A DNA stretch of 64,000 nucleotides. It comes from Marixanthomonas sp. SCSIO 43207 (GTDB lineage: Bacteria; Bacteroidota; Bacteroidia; Flavobacteriales; Flavobacteriaceae). A program made the position numbers and the translations under genes. Below are positions 1 through 7,880 of this stretch, one piece after another; positions within the stretch are counted from its first letter, which is position 1, and every line of letters begins with the position of its first letter. A model generated the notes under the pieces. The model was not told where the DNA came from. It worked only from the letters and a program-made list of their open reading frames with translations, and made no database searches. The DNA is taken from positions 1,302,001 through 1,366,000 of the forward strand of contig NZ_CP063203.1 of NCBI RefSeq assembly GCF_019904255.1, written 5' to 3'.

Positions 1-515
1 TCACTTTCTCCAAAACCAACATAATAACTGTATCTAGGAAAGTTCATTTCCGTGTAGCTATTTCGAGGTCGCTGACTTATATTTATTTTTTGTCCGTTAT
101 CTAACTCAATTTTTTGTGGGTTATCAACTCCGTTAATAGGTTCATTCACGAATGAGTTTGTTAAAACACTACCATTATATGTTCGCACATATAGGCTTAA
201 ACTGTCAATAGAAACTATTTCCAATATTTCTGGGAACTTGTTTTTGTTCTTATATTTATAGCGAAACTGTCTATAATAATCGTTTTCTAATATGTCTATT
301 CCGATAATTTCTTTTGACTTGTAACTTCTCCATTTTAGTGTATCATTCTTAAATTTCACTGAAACAATTGATGAAATTCCACTAATCTCACCAAATCCAT
401 CAATTCTGGTATTGTCTTTTAGTATTAAAGTGGCTTTTCCTCTTTGCGCAAAAGCTATACTGCTAAATGAAATTAGAAATAAGGCGAAAATTAGTCTTGT
501 CATTAGTTTTTTCAT
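1..515 (-). CDS. Secreted protein of unknown function, cassette 1 gene (3' end outside window)
   Basis: An open frame runs from an ATG at 515 to the window edge. It begins MKKLMTRLIFALFLISFSSI and continues to AFAQ, a typical signal peptide with cleavage after AFA, so the product is probably periplasmic or in the outer membrane. The mature part (about 145 residues seen) is rich in Asn, Lys and Ile, and carries KATLILKDNTRIDGFGEI, a pattern like beta-strand-rich lipid or metal-response proteins of Flavobacteriia. I do not recognise a family. It is the gene of the leftmost visible cassette, starting 12 bp inside the G|TT junction at 527/526. Confidence 0.6.
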   Translation of the reverse strand, partial: MKKLMTRLIFALFLISFSSIAFAQRGKATLILKDNTRIDGFGEISGISSIVSVKFKNDTLKWRSYKSKEIIGIDILENDYYRQFRYKYKNKNKFPEILEIVSIDSLSLYVRTYNGSVLTNSFVNEPINGVDNPQKIELDNGQKINISQRPRNSYTEMNFPRYSYYVGFGES

Positions 516-517
516 AT

Positions 518-656
518 TGTGGGCAACGGTCTCGTATAACCGTCAGTTACGGGATTAAAGTTTATTTTTTTCGGTTAAGTACAGACGTTAGCAATTCCGA
601 GTGGATTCGGACGTAGTCGAATCCGCCGTAATTGCGGTTATACATTGTTGTATGCA
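518..656 (-). repeat. attC-like site A, end of cassette 2
   Basis: This is a large imperfect inverted repeat. The outer arms are TGCATACAAC and, across the junction, G|TTGCCCACA. The next arm pair is TATAACCGC...GCGGTTATA, and an inner hairpin has the stem GGATTCG/CGAATCC. Bases 581-652 are identical to 1387-1458 in site B, while the other half has diverged. The 5' arm TGCATACAAC exactly complements the start of cassette 2 (1331-1323) but not the start of cassette 1, as expected if the last bases of an integrated attC belong to the following cassette. Confidence 0.72.
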
Positions 657-660
657 GTTT

Positions 661-1299
661 TTAATCAAAAATTTTTAAATCTAATACAGGACTAAACGAA
701 ATTTCCATTTCCATTAATTTTAAGACTTCCATTAAATTTTCTTTGTCAATATTGTCTTCATTAAATTCATTCAGCGCTTCTTTAAATTTTTTAAAATTGG
801 TTCTTATAGATTCGGTTTGCTTATTAAAATACTCTTTATATAATTTTGCTTGAACTTCCACTTCCATTTTTCTTTTTCTACCACCTTTATCAGATACTAG
901 AATCCTAATACCATCTCTAAATAGATTGTCAACACACTTTTCTAAAGAATCTTCTAAATTTTCATCGAAATTTTCTGGATAAAATTTTCGCATTCTATTT
1001 TCAAGACCATTTATGTTGTGGAATGCCTCAGTAAAAGTATTTGCATCTATGTTATGCATAAATTGATTTCGAATATTCAAGAACGCTTCAAGCTTCTTTT
1101 TTTCATCCTTGGTAATTGTTTCGTTATCTATCAATAGATTCAACTTTTGATTAAAAGATAAAGCTGTGGATTTATTTCCGAATGAATATGACTCTTTTGG
1201 TGATTCTATATTTAATAAGTATGCAACAATATCACTTGCGATTCTTTCTAAATTTAAAGAATATCTTAGCACTTTAGTTCTTTTACGGACTTTAATCAT
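661..1299 (-). CDS. HEPN-like hypothetical protein, cassette 2 gene
   Basis: A 212-residue helical, highly charged protein with no signal peptide or membrane segment. Around residues 75-82 it has RNQFMH inside FLNIRNQFMHN. This fits the R-x4-6-H motif of HEPN-domain proteins, many of which are RNases or toxin components. The match is to a short motif only, so the family call is tentative. The rest is Lys/Glu-rich helix with FRDGIRILVSDKGGRKRK in the middle. It fills its cassette: the ATG lies 32 bp inside the upstream junction and the stop is 5 bp from the attC-like site. No partner gene is next to it, so a toxin-antitoxin pair is not indicated. Confidence 0.6.
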   Translation of the reverse strand: MIKVRKRTKVLRYSLNLERIASDIVAYLLNIESPKESYSFGNKSTALSFNQKLNLLIDNETITKDEKKKLEAFLNIRNQFMHNIDANTFTEAFHNINGLENRMRKFYPENFDENLEDSLEKCVDNLFRDGIRILVSDKGGRKRKMEVEVQAKLYKEYFNKQTESIRTNFKKFKEALNEFNEDNIDKENLMEVLKLMEMEISFSPVLDLKIFD

Positions 1300-1323
1300 T
1301 TTGTTTTATGATTTTTTCAAATT

Positions 1324-1462
1324 GCATACAACGGTCTCGTATAACCGCAGTTATGGAGTTAAAGTTACTTAATTTTTGTTTTAAGAACAGACGTTAGCAA
1401 TTCCGAGTGGATTCGGACGTAGTCGAATCCGCCGTAATTGCGGTTATACATTGTTGTAATGC
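1324..1462 (-). repeat. attC-like site B, end of cassette 3
   Basis: This has the same architecture as site A. On the minus strand it starts GCATTACAAC, runs through AATGTATAACCGCAATTA, an inner GGATTCG/CGAATCC hairpin and TAACTGCGGTTATA, and ends G|TTGTATGC. The arm GCATTACAAC exactly complements the start of cassette 3 (TTGTAATGC at 2078-2070). Its right-hand bases TTGTATGC belong to cassette 2. The canonical integron core GTTRRRY is not matched exactly because T replaces a purine (GTTGTAT), so this would be a divergent attC class. Confidence 0.72.
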
Positions 1463-1463
1463 G

Positions 1464-2066
1464 TTATTTTTTTTCAATTGTTTTTTTTAATTCGTCTATA
1501 CTTTTTACAACGTCTTTCAATTCTTTTTCAATCAAATAACTTTGCTTTTTATGATGATTTAAATCCAATATAATTTTTTCCGAAAATTTATTTTTGAAAC
1601 TATCTTCATAATCCAATTGAACAGTAAACTTGTCTGGATTTTTTTCAAAGAAACTCGAAGTCGTCGATAAATACGTTTCTATCAGCTTTTTTGGGGGAAA
1701 GAAATCTATTTTGTCTTTAAAAATTGTGGTGTTAATTGAGTCTTCCTTTTTTAGAAGTTCAAAGTCAGGTGAGACTTTAACCTTAACATTCAAAGCAGGT
1801 GTTTTTCCAATATTTTCCAGTTCAAAGTGTAAATTGCTTTTAGGACTTTTAAAGTCAGCTACCAAATAAGGTCGTCTTTCTAAATACGATTCCGTTTTCA
1901 TTCGTTCTAACATTTCCCAAGTAAAAACTACGTAGAAATAGGTCAGTAGGGTAAGACCAAAATTCAAATAGTCACCCGAATCAAAATCCGCTTTTTCTGT
2001 TATTGCTAAAATCAGAAATGAGATAATAACTAGAGATGGAATAATATATTTAAATGCTGTTTTCAT
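1464..2066 (-). CDS. Membrane-anchored hypothetical protein, cassette 3 gene
   Basis: A 200-residue protein with two N-terminal membrane helices (about residues 8-24 and 34-52), then a soluble domain of roughly 130 residues and a C-terminal charged helix ending KSIDELKKTIEKK. The soluble part contains FELENIGKTPALNVKVKV, a pattern like the immunoglobulin-like fold found after two membrane helices in many small bacterial proteins of unknown role. No catalytic motif is visible. It is the first cassette after the recombinase: the ATG lies 12 bp inside the G|TT junction at 2079/2078, and the TAA is 1 bp from attC-like site B. Confidence 0.6.
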   Translation of the reverse strand: MKTAFKYIIPSLVIISFLILAITEKADFDSGDYLNFGLTLLTYFYVVFTWEMLERMKTESYLERRPYLVADFKSPKSNLHFELENIGKTPALNVKVKVSPDFELLKKEDSINTTIFKDKIDFFPPKKLIETYLSTTSSFFEKNPDKFTVQLDYEDSFKNKFSEKIILDLNHHKKQSYLIEKELKDVVKSIDELKKTIEKK

Positions 2067-2216
2067 AATGCATTACAACTTGTTTATATGAACAGTTTTT
2101 TTACTCTTATAAAACCCAAACGGCATGCTATGCACAGTTTTGGTTCTTGTAAACCACGTTTAGTTCCAAACGTAAAAAACACCAGCTCATTCAAGATTTC
2201 AATATAACTATTTTTA
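2067..2216 (-). other. attI-like spacer between recombinase and first cassette
   Basis: This is a 150-bp non-coding stretch. Its minus-strand end reads CATATAAACAAG|TTGTAATGC, so the same G|TT step found at the attC junctions occurs here exactly once, just before the first cassette gene. Unlike the attC-like sites it does not form a large palindrome, as expected of an attI site. A cassette promoter (Pc) would also be expected here, but I could not define one. The assignment rests on position and the junction sequence. Confidence 0.5.
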
Positions 2217-3356
2217 CTATAACTCATCCAAAGGGTTTTTAATATTCTTTAAACAATCATTACTTACGTGGGTATAAATCATAGTCGTTTTAGGGCTTTT
2301 ATGGCCCAGTAATTCTTGTATATACCGTATGTCAGTTCCGTTTTCTAGCAAGTGGGTGGCAAAACTATGACGCAATGTATGTAGAGTAATACCTGGTTTG
2401 GTGATTCCGGCTCGCTGTACAGATTTTAAAAGCGCTTCTCTAGCACTACTGTTACTGTAAGGCATTCCATTTCTACCTTCAAACAAATATGTTTTGGGTT
2501 GGTACTGTTTATAATAGTGGCGCAACAATATCAATATTTTGGTAGAAAGGAGGGTATACCGGTCTTTTCTGCCTTTGGCACTTCGCACAAAAAGCAACCC
2601 TCGTTTACTATCTACATCTGTTACCTGCATAGTTAGCGCTTCACCTATACGCAAACCGCCACTGTATAAAAGGGCTAGTAAAGTTTTGTGTTTCGTATTA
2701 TGGGTAGCATCTAGAATAGATTTTACTTCCTCTTTAGTTAGTACAATAGGTAACTTTTTAGGTTTTTGGGGTCGCTCAAGTGAATCCAACACAAAATCTA
2801 CTTCACAAAACTCGGCATATTTTTTTATACCGTTAATACATTGATTTTGATACGATATCGAATAGTTTTGTTGTATCACATAATCGTGATTAAATCGCTG
2901 TACCCACAAGGCATTTATCTCGGTAGCTCGCTTCAATTGCAAATACCGTAAAAACAAAGCAGTAACTCCTATATAGGTGGTTATGGTGTTTTTTGAAAGT
3001 CGTTTTTCAAGCATCCATCGTTCAAACTGATCTAGTTTTTTGGCTTTCTTCAATGCCAGTTCAGGCAAGTGCAATACTTTTTTAACAGCTGCTTGTACAG
3101 GTGTACGTTTAGAAATTACTTCTGAATAATCTACATAACAGCCCACCCGTCTTAATTCTGAAAACAAAACATGCAATGGTTTATGTTTTTTTAATACATA
3201 ATATAGTTTATGATGTGTACTCCACTTAAAAGAAGGAAATGCAGACACAAGCATATTTTGATCATTCATAGAGTCAAAGTGAAGAAAATAACAAGAATGC
3301 CCCTTGTAAGAAGCAGTAGTTAGTTTTATATGAAATGAAGCATGCCGCATAGACAT
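2217..3356 (-). CDS. Tyrosine recombinase, integron-integrase-like
   Basis: Site-specific DNA recombinase of 379 residues from the first ATG (3356); the frame stays open upstream to a TTG at 3410. Order: an N-terminal domain (about 1-85) seen in Bacteroidota integrases, a SAM-like core-binding domain (about 105-190) and the catalytic domain. Catalytic residues are all present: R236 (GLRIGE), K261 (AKGRKDR), H326 and R329 (HTLRHSF), H352 (LLGHKS), Y361 (MIYTHV). The C terminus (AGITKP, LLGH, TTMIYTHV, NPLDEL) resembles IntI1, but only 90 residues separate R236 and H326, so the extra IntI-specific insertion is absent. Next to the cassette array it is the obvious candidate recombinase. It could instead be a generic XerC-like mobile-element integrase. 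Confidence 0.9.
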   Translation of the reverse strand: MSMRHASFHIKLTTASYKGHSCYFLHFDSMNDQNMLVSAFPSFKWSTHHKLYYVLKKHKPLHVLFSELRRVGCYVDYSEVISKRTPVQAAVKKVLHLPELALKKAKKLDQFERWMLEKRLSKNTITTYIGVTALFLRYLQLKRATEINALWVQRFNHDYVIQQNYSISYQNQCINGIKKYAEFCEVDFVLDSLERPQKPKKLPIVLTKEEVKSILDATHNTKHKTLLALLYSGGLRIGEALTMQVTDVDSKRGLLFVRSAKGRKDRYTLLSTKILILLRHYYKQYQPKTYLFEGRNGMPYSNSSAREALLKSVQRAGITKPGITLHTLRHSFATHLLENGTDIRYIQELLGHKSPKTTMIYTHVSNDCLKNIKNPLDEL

Positions 3357-3429
3357 GTGTTTTTCTTTACAAATAGGGTGCGTATTGCAAACTATGGGGG
3401 AGTAGTACAATCAAATATAATTAAAAAAA

Positions 3430-4179
3430 TCAATTCCCTACATGAATAATAGATAGTCCTACCGCATCTTTTGATTTAAAAACCATATAGCGCCCTTGCA
3501 CCTCTTGATAAAATTTCACCCCCATTACTGCAATGCACGTACCCGAAAGTGCCGGGGCAGCAGCTTGTAAATATACATCACTGCCTTGCTGCGTTTTGTC
3601 AATATAAGCAGGGGTGCTTACACTTAGCTCATAGCGGTTTGTAAAAAAATCAAAATGCAAAACACCCAACGTAAGTGCCATATGGGTAGCTCCGCTAGCA
3701 AACGGTAATGATTCTATATTAAGTGATGCAATGTGCAAAATGCGTTGAGCAGAATTATAGGTAACGTTTGCCAATAAATGAGATGATACTCGACAAGAAG
3801 GTGTAAAATTAAAATCTTTTAAAAGTTGTATTCCCATAGGAGTATGTATACCCTCTGCTACTTGGCGTTGACCTCGTTCGTGTACGCTATCTAGTTTCTT
3901 TAAGGAAGTAAATAAACGCATAAGCCGTCCATGAAGAGTAGTGTCTTTGTGATGGCATAGAAAAGGACGTAAAGCTCTATTAAAATGTTTTTTGGTTCGT
4001 GAACAACGGCCAAATTCACTACTGTTTTCACGTACACGTTTCATAGAAGGCTTATGTTTTATATCGTGACTATTAAAACCGCCTCCGGCTTTCCTAGCCA
4101 GAGCTTTTCCTTGTCTTGTGTATAGGTTAATTCCGTTGAGAGTACCGGTTAATTTAATAATTCCTGTTTGTCGCGCCAT
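3430..4179 (-). CDS. Bacteroidota-specific protein of unknown function
   Basis: 249 residues from the ATG at 4179. An in-frame upstream extension to 4308 crosses the tandem repeats and is unlikely to be translated. The N terminus MARQTGIIKLTGTLNGINLY, followed by a basic Gly-rich stretch (LARKAGGGF) and RVRENSSEFGRC, is the pattern of an uncharacterised Bacteroidota family often found near mobile genes. There is no signal peptide or membrane helix. The second half looks beta-rich. It lies 73 bp upstream of the recombinase gene on the same strand, so the two may be co-transcribed. Function unknown. Confidence 0.75.
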   Translation of the reverse strand: MARQTGIIKLTGTLNGINLYTRQGKALARKAGGGFNSHDIKHKPSMKRVRENSSEFGRCSRTKKHFNRALRPFLCHHKDTTLHGRLMRLFTSLKKLDSVHERGQRQVAEGIHTPMGIQLLKDFNFTPSCRVSSHLLANVTYNSAQRILHIASLNIESLPFASGATHMALTLGVLHFDFFTNRYELSVSTPAYIDKTQQGSDVYLQAAAPALSGTCIAVMGVKFYQEVQGRYMVFKSKDAVGLSIIHVGN

Positions 4180-4231
4180 AATATATTGATATATAAGGTC
4201 TAATATAGTGCATCTTAGAGTCAAAACCAAT

Positions 4232-4275
4232 TTTATAGCGTATTTATAGCGTATATGTAGCGTGTTTATAGCGTA
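4232..4275. repeat. Four tandem 11-bp repeats upstream of the orphan gene
   Basis: Four head-to-tail copies of TTTATAGCGTA, the third degenerate (TATGTAGCGTG), sit 53-96 bp upstream of the ATG at 4179. The 11-bp period puts each copy on the same face of the helix, which suits cooperative binding of a regulator or recombinase. The array has no other visible role. Confidence 0.7.
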
Positions 4276-4398
4276 TTTGATATATAAATACCATATAGCA
4301 TACAGCACATAAACACAATGCTTTACTCATAGCAAGTATATGAATACACCAGATAGCATGAGTACGTAAAGGGTGAATACGTAAAGTGGTAGTAAATA

Positions 4399-4427
4399 AA
4401 ACCTAATAGCAGAAACTATCAGGTTTG
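4399..4427 (-). terminator. Terminator of the polyamine operon
   Basis: Hairpin AAACCTGATAG/CTATTAGGTTT on the minus strand followed by TTTTATTT, just after the stop of the GNAT-nitrilase gene. Confidence 0.65.
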
Positions 4428-4447
4428 GATAGTCTTACAAAGACGTT

Positions 4448-5971
4448 TTATAAACGCTCTAATTTATAAAAATCGGTGCGCCTGTCTTTTAAATTACGTA
4501 CAGCGCCAAAAGTATGTAGTTCTCGAAGGAGATCAAGATCTACATCGGCAACTAGAATCATTTCGGTATTGGGTGTGGTCTCGGCTTTAACTCCATTATT
4601 AGGAAAAGCAAAGTCACAAGGAGTAAATACGGCAGATTGGGCATATTGAATATCCATATTGTGAACCTTGGGTAAATTACCCACACTACCGGCTATGGCA
4701 ACATAACACTCGTTTTCTATCGCTCTAGCTTGAGCACACAACCGCACACGTGAATAACCGTTTTGAGTATCTGTTAAAAATGGAACAAACAAAATATCCA
4801 TGCCTTCGTCTGCTAGTAGTCTGGATAATTCAGGAAATTCAGAGTCATAGCATATTAAAATACCTACTTTGCCACAGTCTGTATCAAACGTTTGTAAAGA
4901 GTGTCCCGGTTGCATACCCCAAACCTTGGCTTCATCAGGAGTAACGTGTAGTTTTTCATAGCGTTCCACGCTTCCGTCACGCCTGCACAGATACCCCACA
5001 TTGTAAAGTGTATCATCAACCACCTCTGGCATACTTCCTGAAATGATATTAATATTATATGATATAGATAGCTTTGATAATCGTTGAGTGATTTCAGCTG
5101 TATGTATAGCGAGTTCTCGTATAGCTTCGGGTTCACTCATATGATTGTAAGCGGCCATCAACGGAGCATTAAAAAACTCTGGAAATACGGCAAAATCACT
5201 TCGGTATCCGGCTACACTATCAATAAAGTATTCTGCTTGATGCATCAAGTCTTCCATTCCTTTATAGGTACGCATTTGCCATTGTATCAAGCCTAGACGT
5301 ACCACACTTTTAGTAGCGGTAGGTTTTTGTTCAGGTTTGGTGTAATAAATGTTGTCCCACTTCATCAAGACTGCATACTCCCCGGAAGCAGCATCACCTT
5401 CTAGATACCCTTTTAATACACGTAATGGATGAAAATCATTTGATAATTGAAAGTTAAGTACCGGATCTTCTATCTCTTTACTGCGTACTTTTTCCAAGTA
5501 TTTTTTGGGAGAAAGGGTTTCGGCATACTTGTGATAATTGGGCATGCGTCCACCAAAAACAATACTTTTTAAGTTTAAATTTTCACACAACTCTTTTCGA
5601 TAGTCATACAACCTTCTTCCTAGTCTAAGGCCGCGGTAATCGGGATGAATAAAAACATCAATTCCGTATAGAACATCTCCATTGGCATTGTGAATGGCAA
5701 AATTTGGATCTTTTGTAATATCGTCATAAGTGTGGTTGTCTTCAATAGTATCATAATCAACAATAATTGACAGTGCACACCCGGCAATATTACCATCGGC
5801 AACAATAACTATTTGACCTTCAGGAAATAAGGAAAGTAAAGTGCCTATTTCTTCAATTTTCCAATATGAATTTGGCAACCCTCCATAAGATTGAAGGGTT
5901 GCTTTTTTTAACGCTTCATAATCTGTGAGCGTAAGAAATTTTAATTCAATAGTTTCTATTTTCTTGTCCAT
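4448..5971 (-). CDS. GNAT acetyltransferase-nitrilase fusion
   Basis: 507 residues, two enzymes in one chain. Residues 1-205 form a GNAT N-acetyltransferase with the acetyl-CoA loop RGLRLGRR (113-120). Residues 222-507 form a carbon-nitrogen hydrolase with the Glu-Lys-Cys triad E265 (FPEFF), K340 (YEKLH) and C374 (ILICYDSEFPE). This fusion is known in many Bacteroidota; its substrate is not settled. It is the last gene of a four-gene operon starting with arginine decarboxylase, 3 bp after the deoxyhypusine synthase-like gene. I infer a role in polyamine or agmatine conversion, for example acetylation plus amide hydrolysis (N-carbamoylputrescine amidase belongs to the same hydrolase superfamily). 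No signal peptide, so cytoplasmic. Confidence 0.93.
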   Translation of the reverse strand: MDKKIETIELKFLTLTDYEALKKATLQSYGGLPNSYWKIEEIGTLLSLFPEGQIVIVADGNIAGCALSIIVDYDTIEDNHTYDDITKDPNFAIHNANGDVLYGIDVFIHPDYRGLRLGRRLYDYRKELCENLNLKSIVFGGRMPNYHKYAETLSPKKYLEKVRSKEIEDPVLNFQLSNDFHPLRVLKGYLEGDAASGEYAVLMKWDNIYYTKPEQKPTATKSVVRLGLIQWQMRTYKGMEDLMHQAEYFIDSVAGYRSDFAVFPEFFNAPLMAAYNHMSEPEAIRELAIHTAEITQRLSKLSISYNINIISGSMPEVVDDTLYNVGYLCRRDGSVERYEKLHVTPDEAKVWGMQPGHSLQTFDTDCGKVGILICYDSEFPELSRLLADEGMDILFVPFLTDTQNGYSRVRLCAQARAIENECYVAIAGSVGNLPKVHNMDIQYAQSAVFTPCDFAFPNNGVKAETTPNTEMILVADVDLDLLRELHTFGAVRNLKDRRTDFYKLERL

Positions 5972-5974
5972 ACC

Positions 5975-6949
5975 TTACATATCCAGTAAATATGCAAAAA
6001 TTAAGGGTGCCACAATCGTGGCGTCACTTTCTATAATAAACTTTGGAGTGTCAATATCTAGTTTTCCCCAAGTGATTTTTTCATTAGGAACAGCTCCCGA
6101 ATAGCTTCCGTAACTAGTGGTAGAGTCTGAAATTTGACAGAAGTAACTCCAGAAAGGGGTATCGGTACGCTCCATATCTTGATACAGCATAGGCACTACG
6201 CAAATAGGGAAATCACCGGCTATACCACCGCCAATTTGGAAAAACCCAATCCCTTTTTCTGAATGGTCTGTGTACCAATCTGCCAAAAACGTCATATACT
6301 CAATTCCGCTTTTCATGGTAGAAGCTTTCAATTCACCTTTTAATACATAGCTGGCAAAAATGTTACCCATCGTGCTGTCTTCCCAACCGGGGCAAACAAT
6401 AGGAAGGTTTTTTTCTGCGGCAGCATACATCCAGGAGTCTTTTATATCTATTTCGTAATACTTTTCAAGTACGCCACTCAATAACAACTTATACATATAT
6501 TCATGAGGTAAGTAGCGTTCTCCTTTTGCTTCGGCATCTTTCCATATTTTTACAATATGCTCTTGTATTCTTCTAAAAGCTTCTTCTTCAGGAATACACG
6601 TGTCAGTAACGCGGTTTAGGCCTTTTTCAAGCAAATCCCACTCATCTTGCGGGGTTAAATCACGATAATTCGGTACGCGCTTATAATGACTATGGGCTAC
6701 TAGATTCATAATGTCTTCTTCTAGATTGGCTCCGGTACATGAGATGATGTGTACTTTGTCTTGGCGTATCATTTCAGCAAAAATTTTGCCCATTTCGGCT
6801 GTACTCATAGCTCCTGCTAGTGAAACAAGCATCTTGGCGCCGTTGTTTAATTGCTCTTCATACCCCTTTGCAGCATCAACAAGCGCAGCGGCATTAAAAT
6901 GTAAATAATAGTTTTGAATAAATTCTGAAATAGGTCCTTTAGTACGCAT
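5975..6949 (-). CDS. Deoxyhypusine synthase family protein
   Basis: 324 residues, close to the length of deoxyhypusine and homospermidine synthases, which transfer an aminobutyl group from spermidine or putrescine with NAD. The C-terminal block SGAVPNEKITWGKLDID carries K296 at the position of the catalytic lysine of the eukaryotic enzyme (motif WGK). Bacteria lack eIF5A, the eukaryotic substrate, so the bacterial enzyme must use something else; a polyamine or agmatine acceptor is the usual suggestion. The gene overlaps the agmatinase gene by 11 bp and is followed 3 bp later by the GNAT-nitrilase gene, placing it in polyamine metabolism. Cytoplasmic. Confidence 0.9.
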   Translation of the reverse strand: MRTKGPISEFIQNYYLHFNAAALVDAAKGYEEQLNNGAKMLVSLAGAMSTAEMGKIFAEMIRQDKVHIISCTGANLEEDIMNLVAHSHYKRVPNYRDLTPQDEWDLLEKGLNRVTDTCIPEEEAFRRIQEHIVKIWKDAEAKGERYLPHEYMYKLLLSGVLEKYYEIDIKDSWMYAAAEKNLPIVCPGWEDSTMGNIFASYVLKGELKASTMKSGIEYMTFLADWYTDHSEKGIGFFQIGGGIAGDFPICVVPMLYQDMERTDTPFWSYFCQISDSTTSYGSYSGAVPNEKITWGKLDIDTPKFIIESDATIVAPLIFAYLLDM

Positions 6950-7880
6950 CGTCTTCGTTATTTAATTTTGTTCCAAAGTTTTTCGATTTTGAATCATTAA
7001 AGTTGCTTTCAAACTCGTCTTCTTCTTCTGTTCCTTCAAATTTATAGCTAAGCATTTTATAATATAGTTTTGCAGCCAAAAAGTCTGATGATTTTTCTTC
7101 AGGATTGGGGCACAATTCTACAATGTCAAAACCAACTACGTTACGCTCTGCAAAAACTTGCTTTAAAAAGTCTAGCGTTTCATAATAAAACAAACCTCCG
7201 GGCTCTGGAGTACCGGTTGAGGGAAGTATAGAGGGGTCAAAAGCGTCTAGATCAAAGGTGATAAAAACATTTTCGCCCAAAGCTTCTAGTACATTATCCA
7301 TCCAGTATTCATCTGTTGCCATTTCGTGCGCAAACCAGGTTTTCTCACGGTCCATAACGGTAGTCTCGGCACTGTCCATACTTCGTATTCCTACTTGTAC
7401 CAAGTTAGTAGTTTGGCTGGCTTCATAAACAGCACACGCATGGTTGCAACTAGAGCCTTCATATTCTTTGCGCAAATCGGCATGGGCATCAATATGTAGC
7501 ACGGTCAAATCATCAAAACATTCGTTAAAGGCCCGAATGCTACCTATTGAAATGCTATGCTCTCCGCCAAAAAGAGTAACAAACTTATTTCTTAAAATAT
7601 AATCTTTTGTTTTCTTATGAACGGCTTTTACCATAGCTTCGGGTGAAGCATTTTCAGTAATAGGGTCGCTTAAATAAATACCTTGTTTGTACACTTCGGT
7701 TTCGGTTTCAATATCATATAACTCCATATTTTCTGAAGCGTGTAAAAATGCTTCAGGACCTTTGTCAGCTCCTTTTTGCCAAGTGCTGGTTCCGTCATAA
7801 GGAACAGGAATTAATACAATTTTTGAAGTTTCCAGAGCCGCATATTTCTGCGGAATTCCGGCATAGGTTTTAGTGCTCAT
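6939..7880 (-). CDS. speB: Agmatinase (ureohydrolase family)
   Basis: 313 residues. Hydrolyses agmatine to putrescine and urea with two Mn ions. All metal ligands are visible: H108 (GGEHSIS), D131, H133 and D135 (HIDAHADLR), D210 and D212 (TFDLDAFDPS). The substrate loop STGTPEPGG follows. The acidic C-terminal tail (about 285-313, EGTEEEDEFESNFND) is longer than in E. coli SpeB. The gene overlaps arginine decarboxylase by 11 bp upstream and the deoxyhypusine synthase-like gene by 11 bp downstream, so translation is probably coupled. Other ureohydrolases (arginase, guanidinobutyrase) share these motifs, but the neighbouring arginine decarboxylase favours agmatinase. Confidence 0.92.
   Translation of the reverse strand: MSTKTYAGIPQKYAALETSKIVLIPVPYDGTSTWQKGADKGPEAFLHASENMELYDIETETEVYKQGIYLSDPITENASPEAMVKAVHKKTKDYILRNKFVTLFGGEHSISIGSIRAFNECFDDLTVLHIDAHADLRKEYEGSSCNHACAVYEASQTTNLVQVGIRSMDSAETTVMDREKTWFAHEMATDEYWMDNVLEALGENVFITFDLDAFDPSILPSTGTPEPGGLFYYETLDFLKQVFAERNVVGFDIVELCPNPEEKSSDFLAAKLYYKMLSYKFEGTEEEDEFESNFNDSKSKNFGTKLNNEDDAY

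Larger units (their letters stand above)
1..3356 (-). mobile_element. Integron-like cassette array with its recombinase (left end outside window)
   Basis: Read on the minus strand the order is recombinase gene, 150-bp spacer, gene, palindrome, gene, palindrome, gene, which is the order of an integron (intI, attI, cassettes each with a 3' attC). The two palindromes are 139 bp and share a 72-nt identical block. The junctions read G|TTGTAATGC (2079/2078), G|TTGTATGCA (1332/1331) and G|TTGCCCACA (527/526). Each complete cassette begins with the reverse complement of the bases starting its own palindrome. This is seen directly. That the recombinase acts on these sites is inferred. The recombinase points toward the cassettes. 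Confidence 0.72.

Noticed and set aside
4180-4308. Extended N terminus of the orphan gene next to the recombinase
   Set aside because: It would translate the 11-bp repeats into a repetitive Tyr/Ile-rich stretch; the family start MARQTG fits the ATG at 4179.
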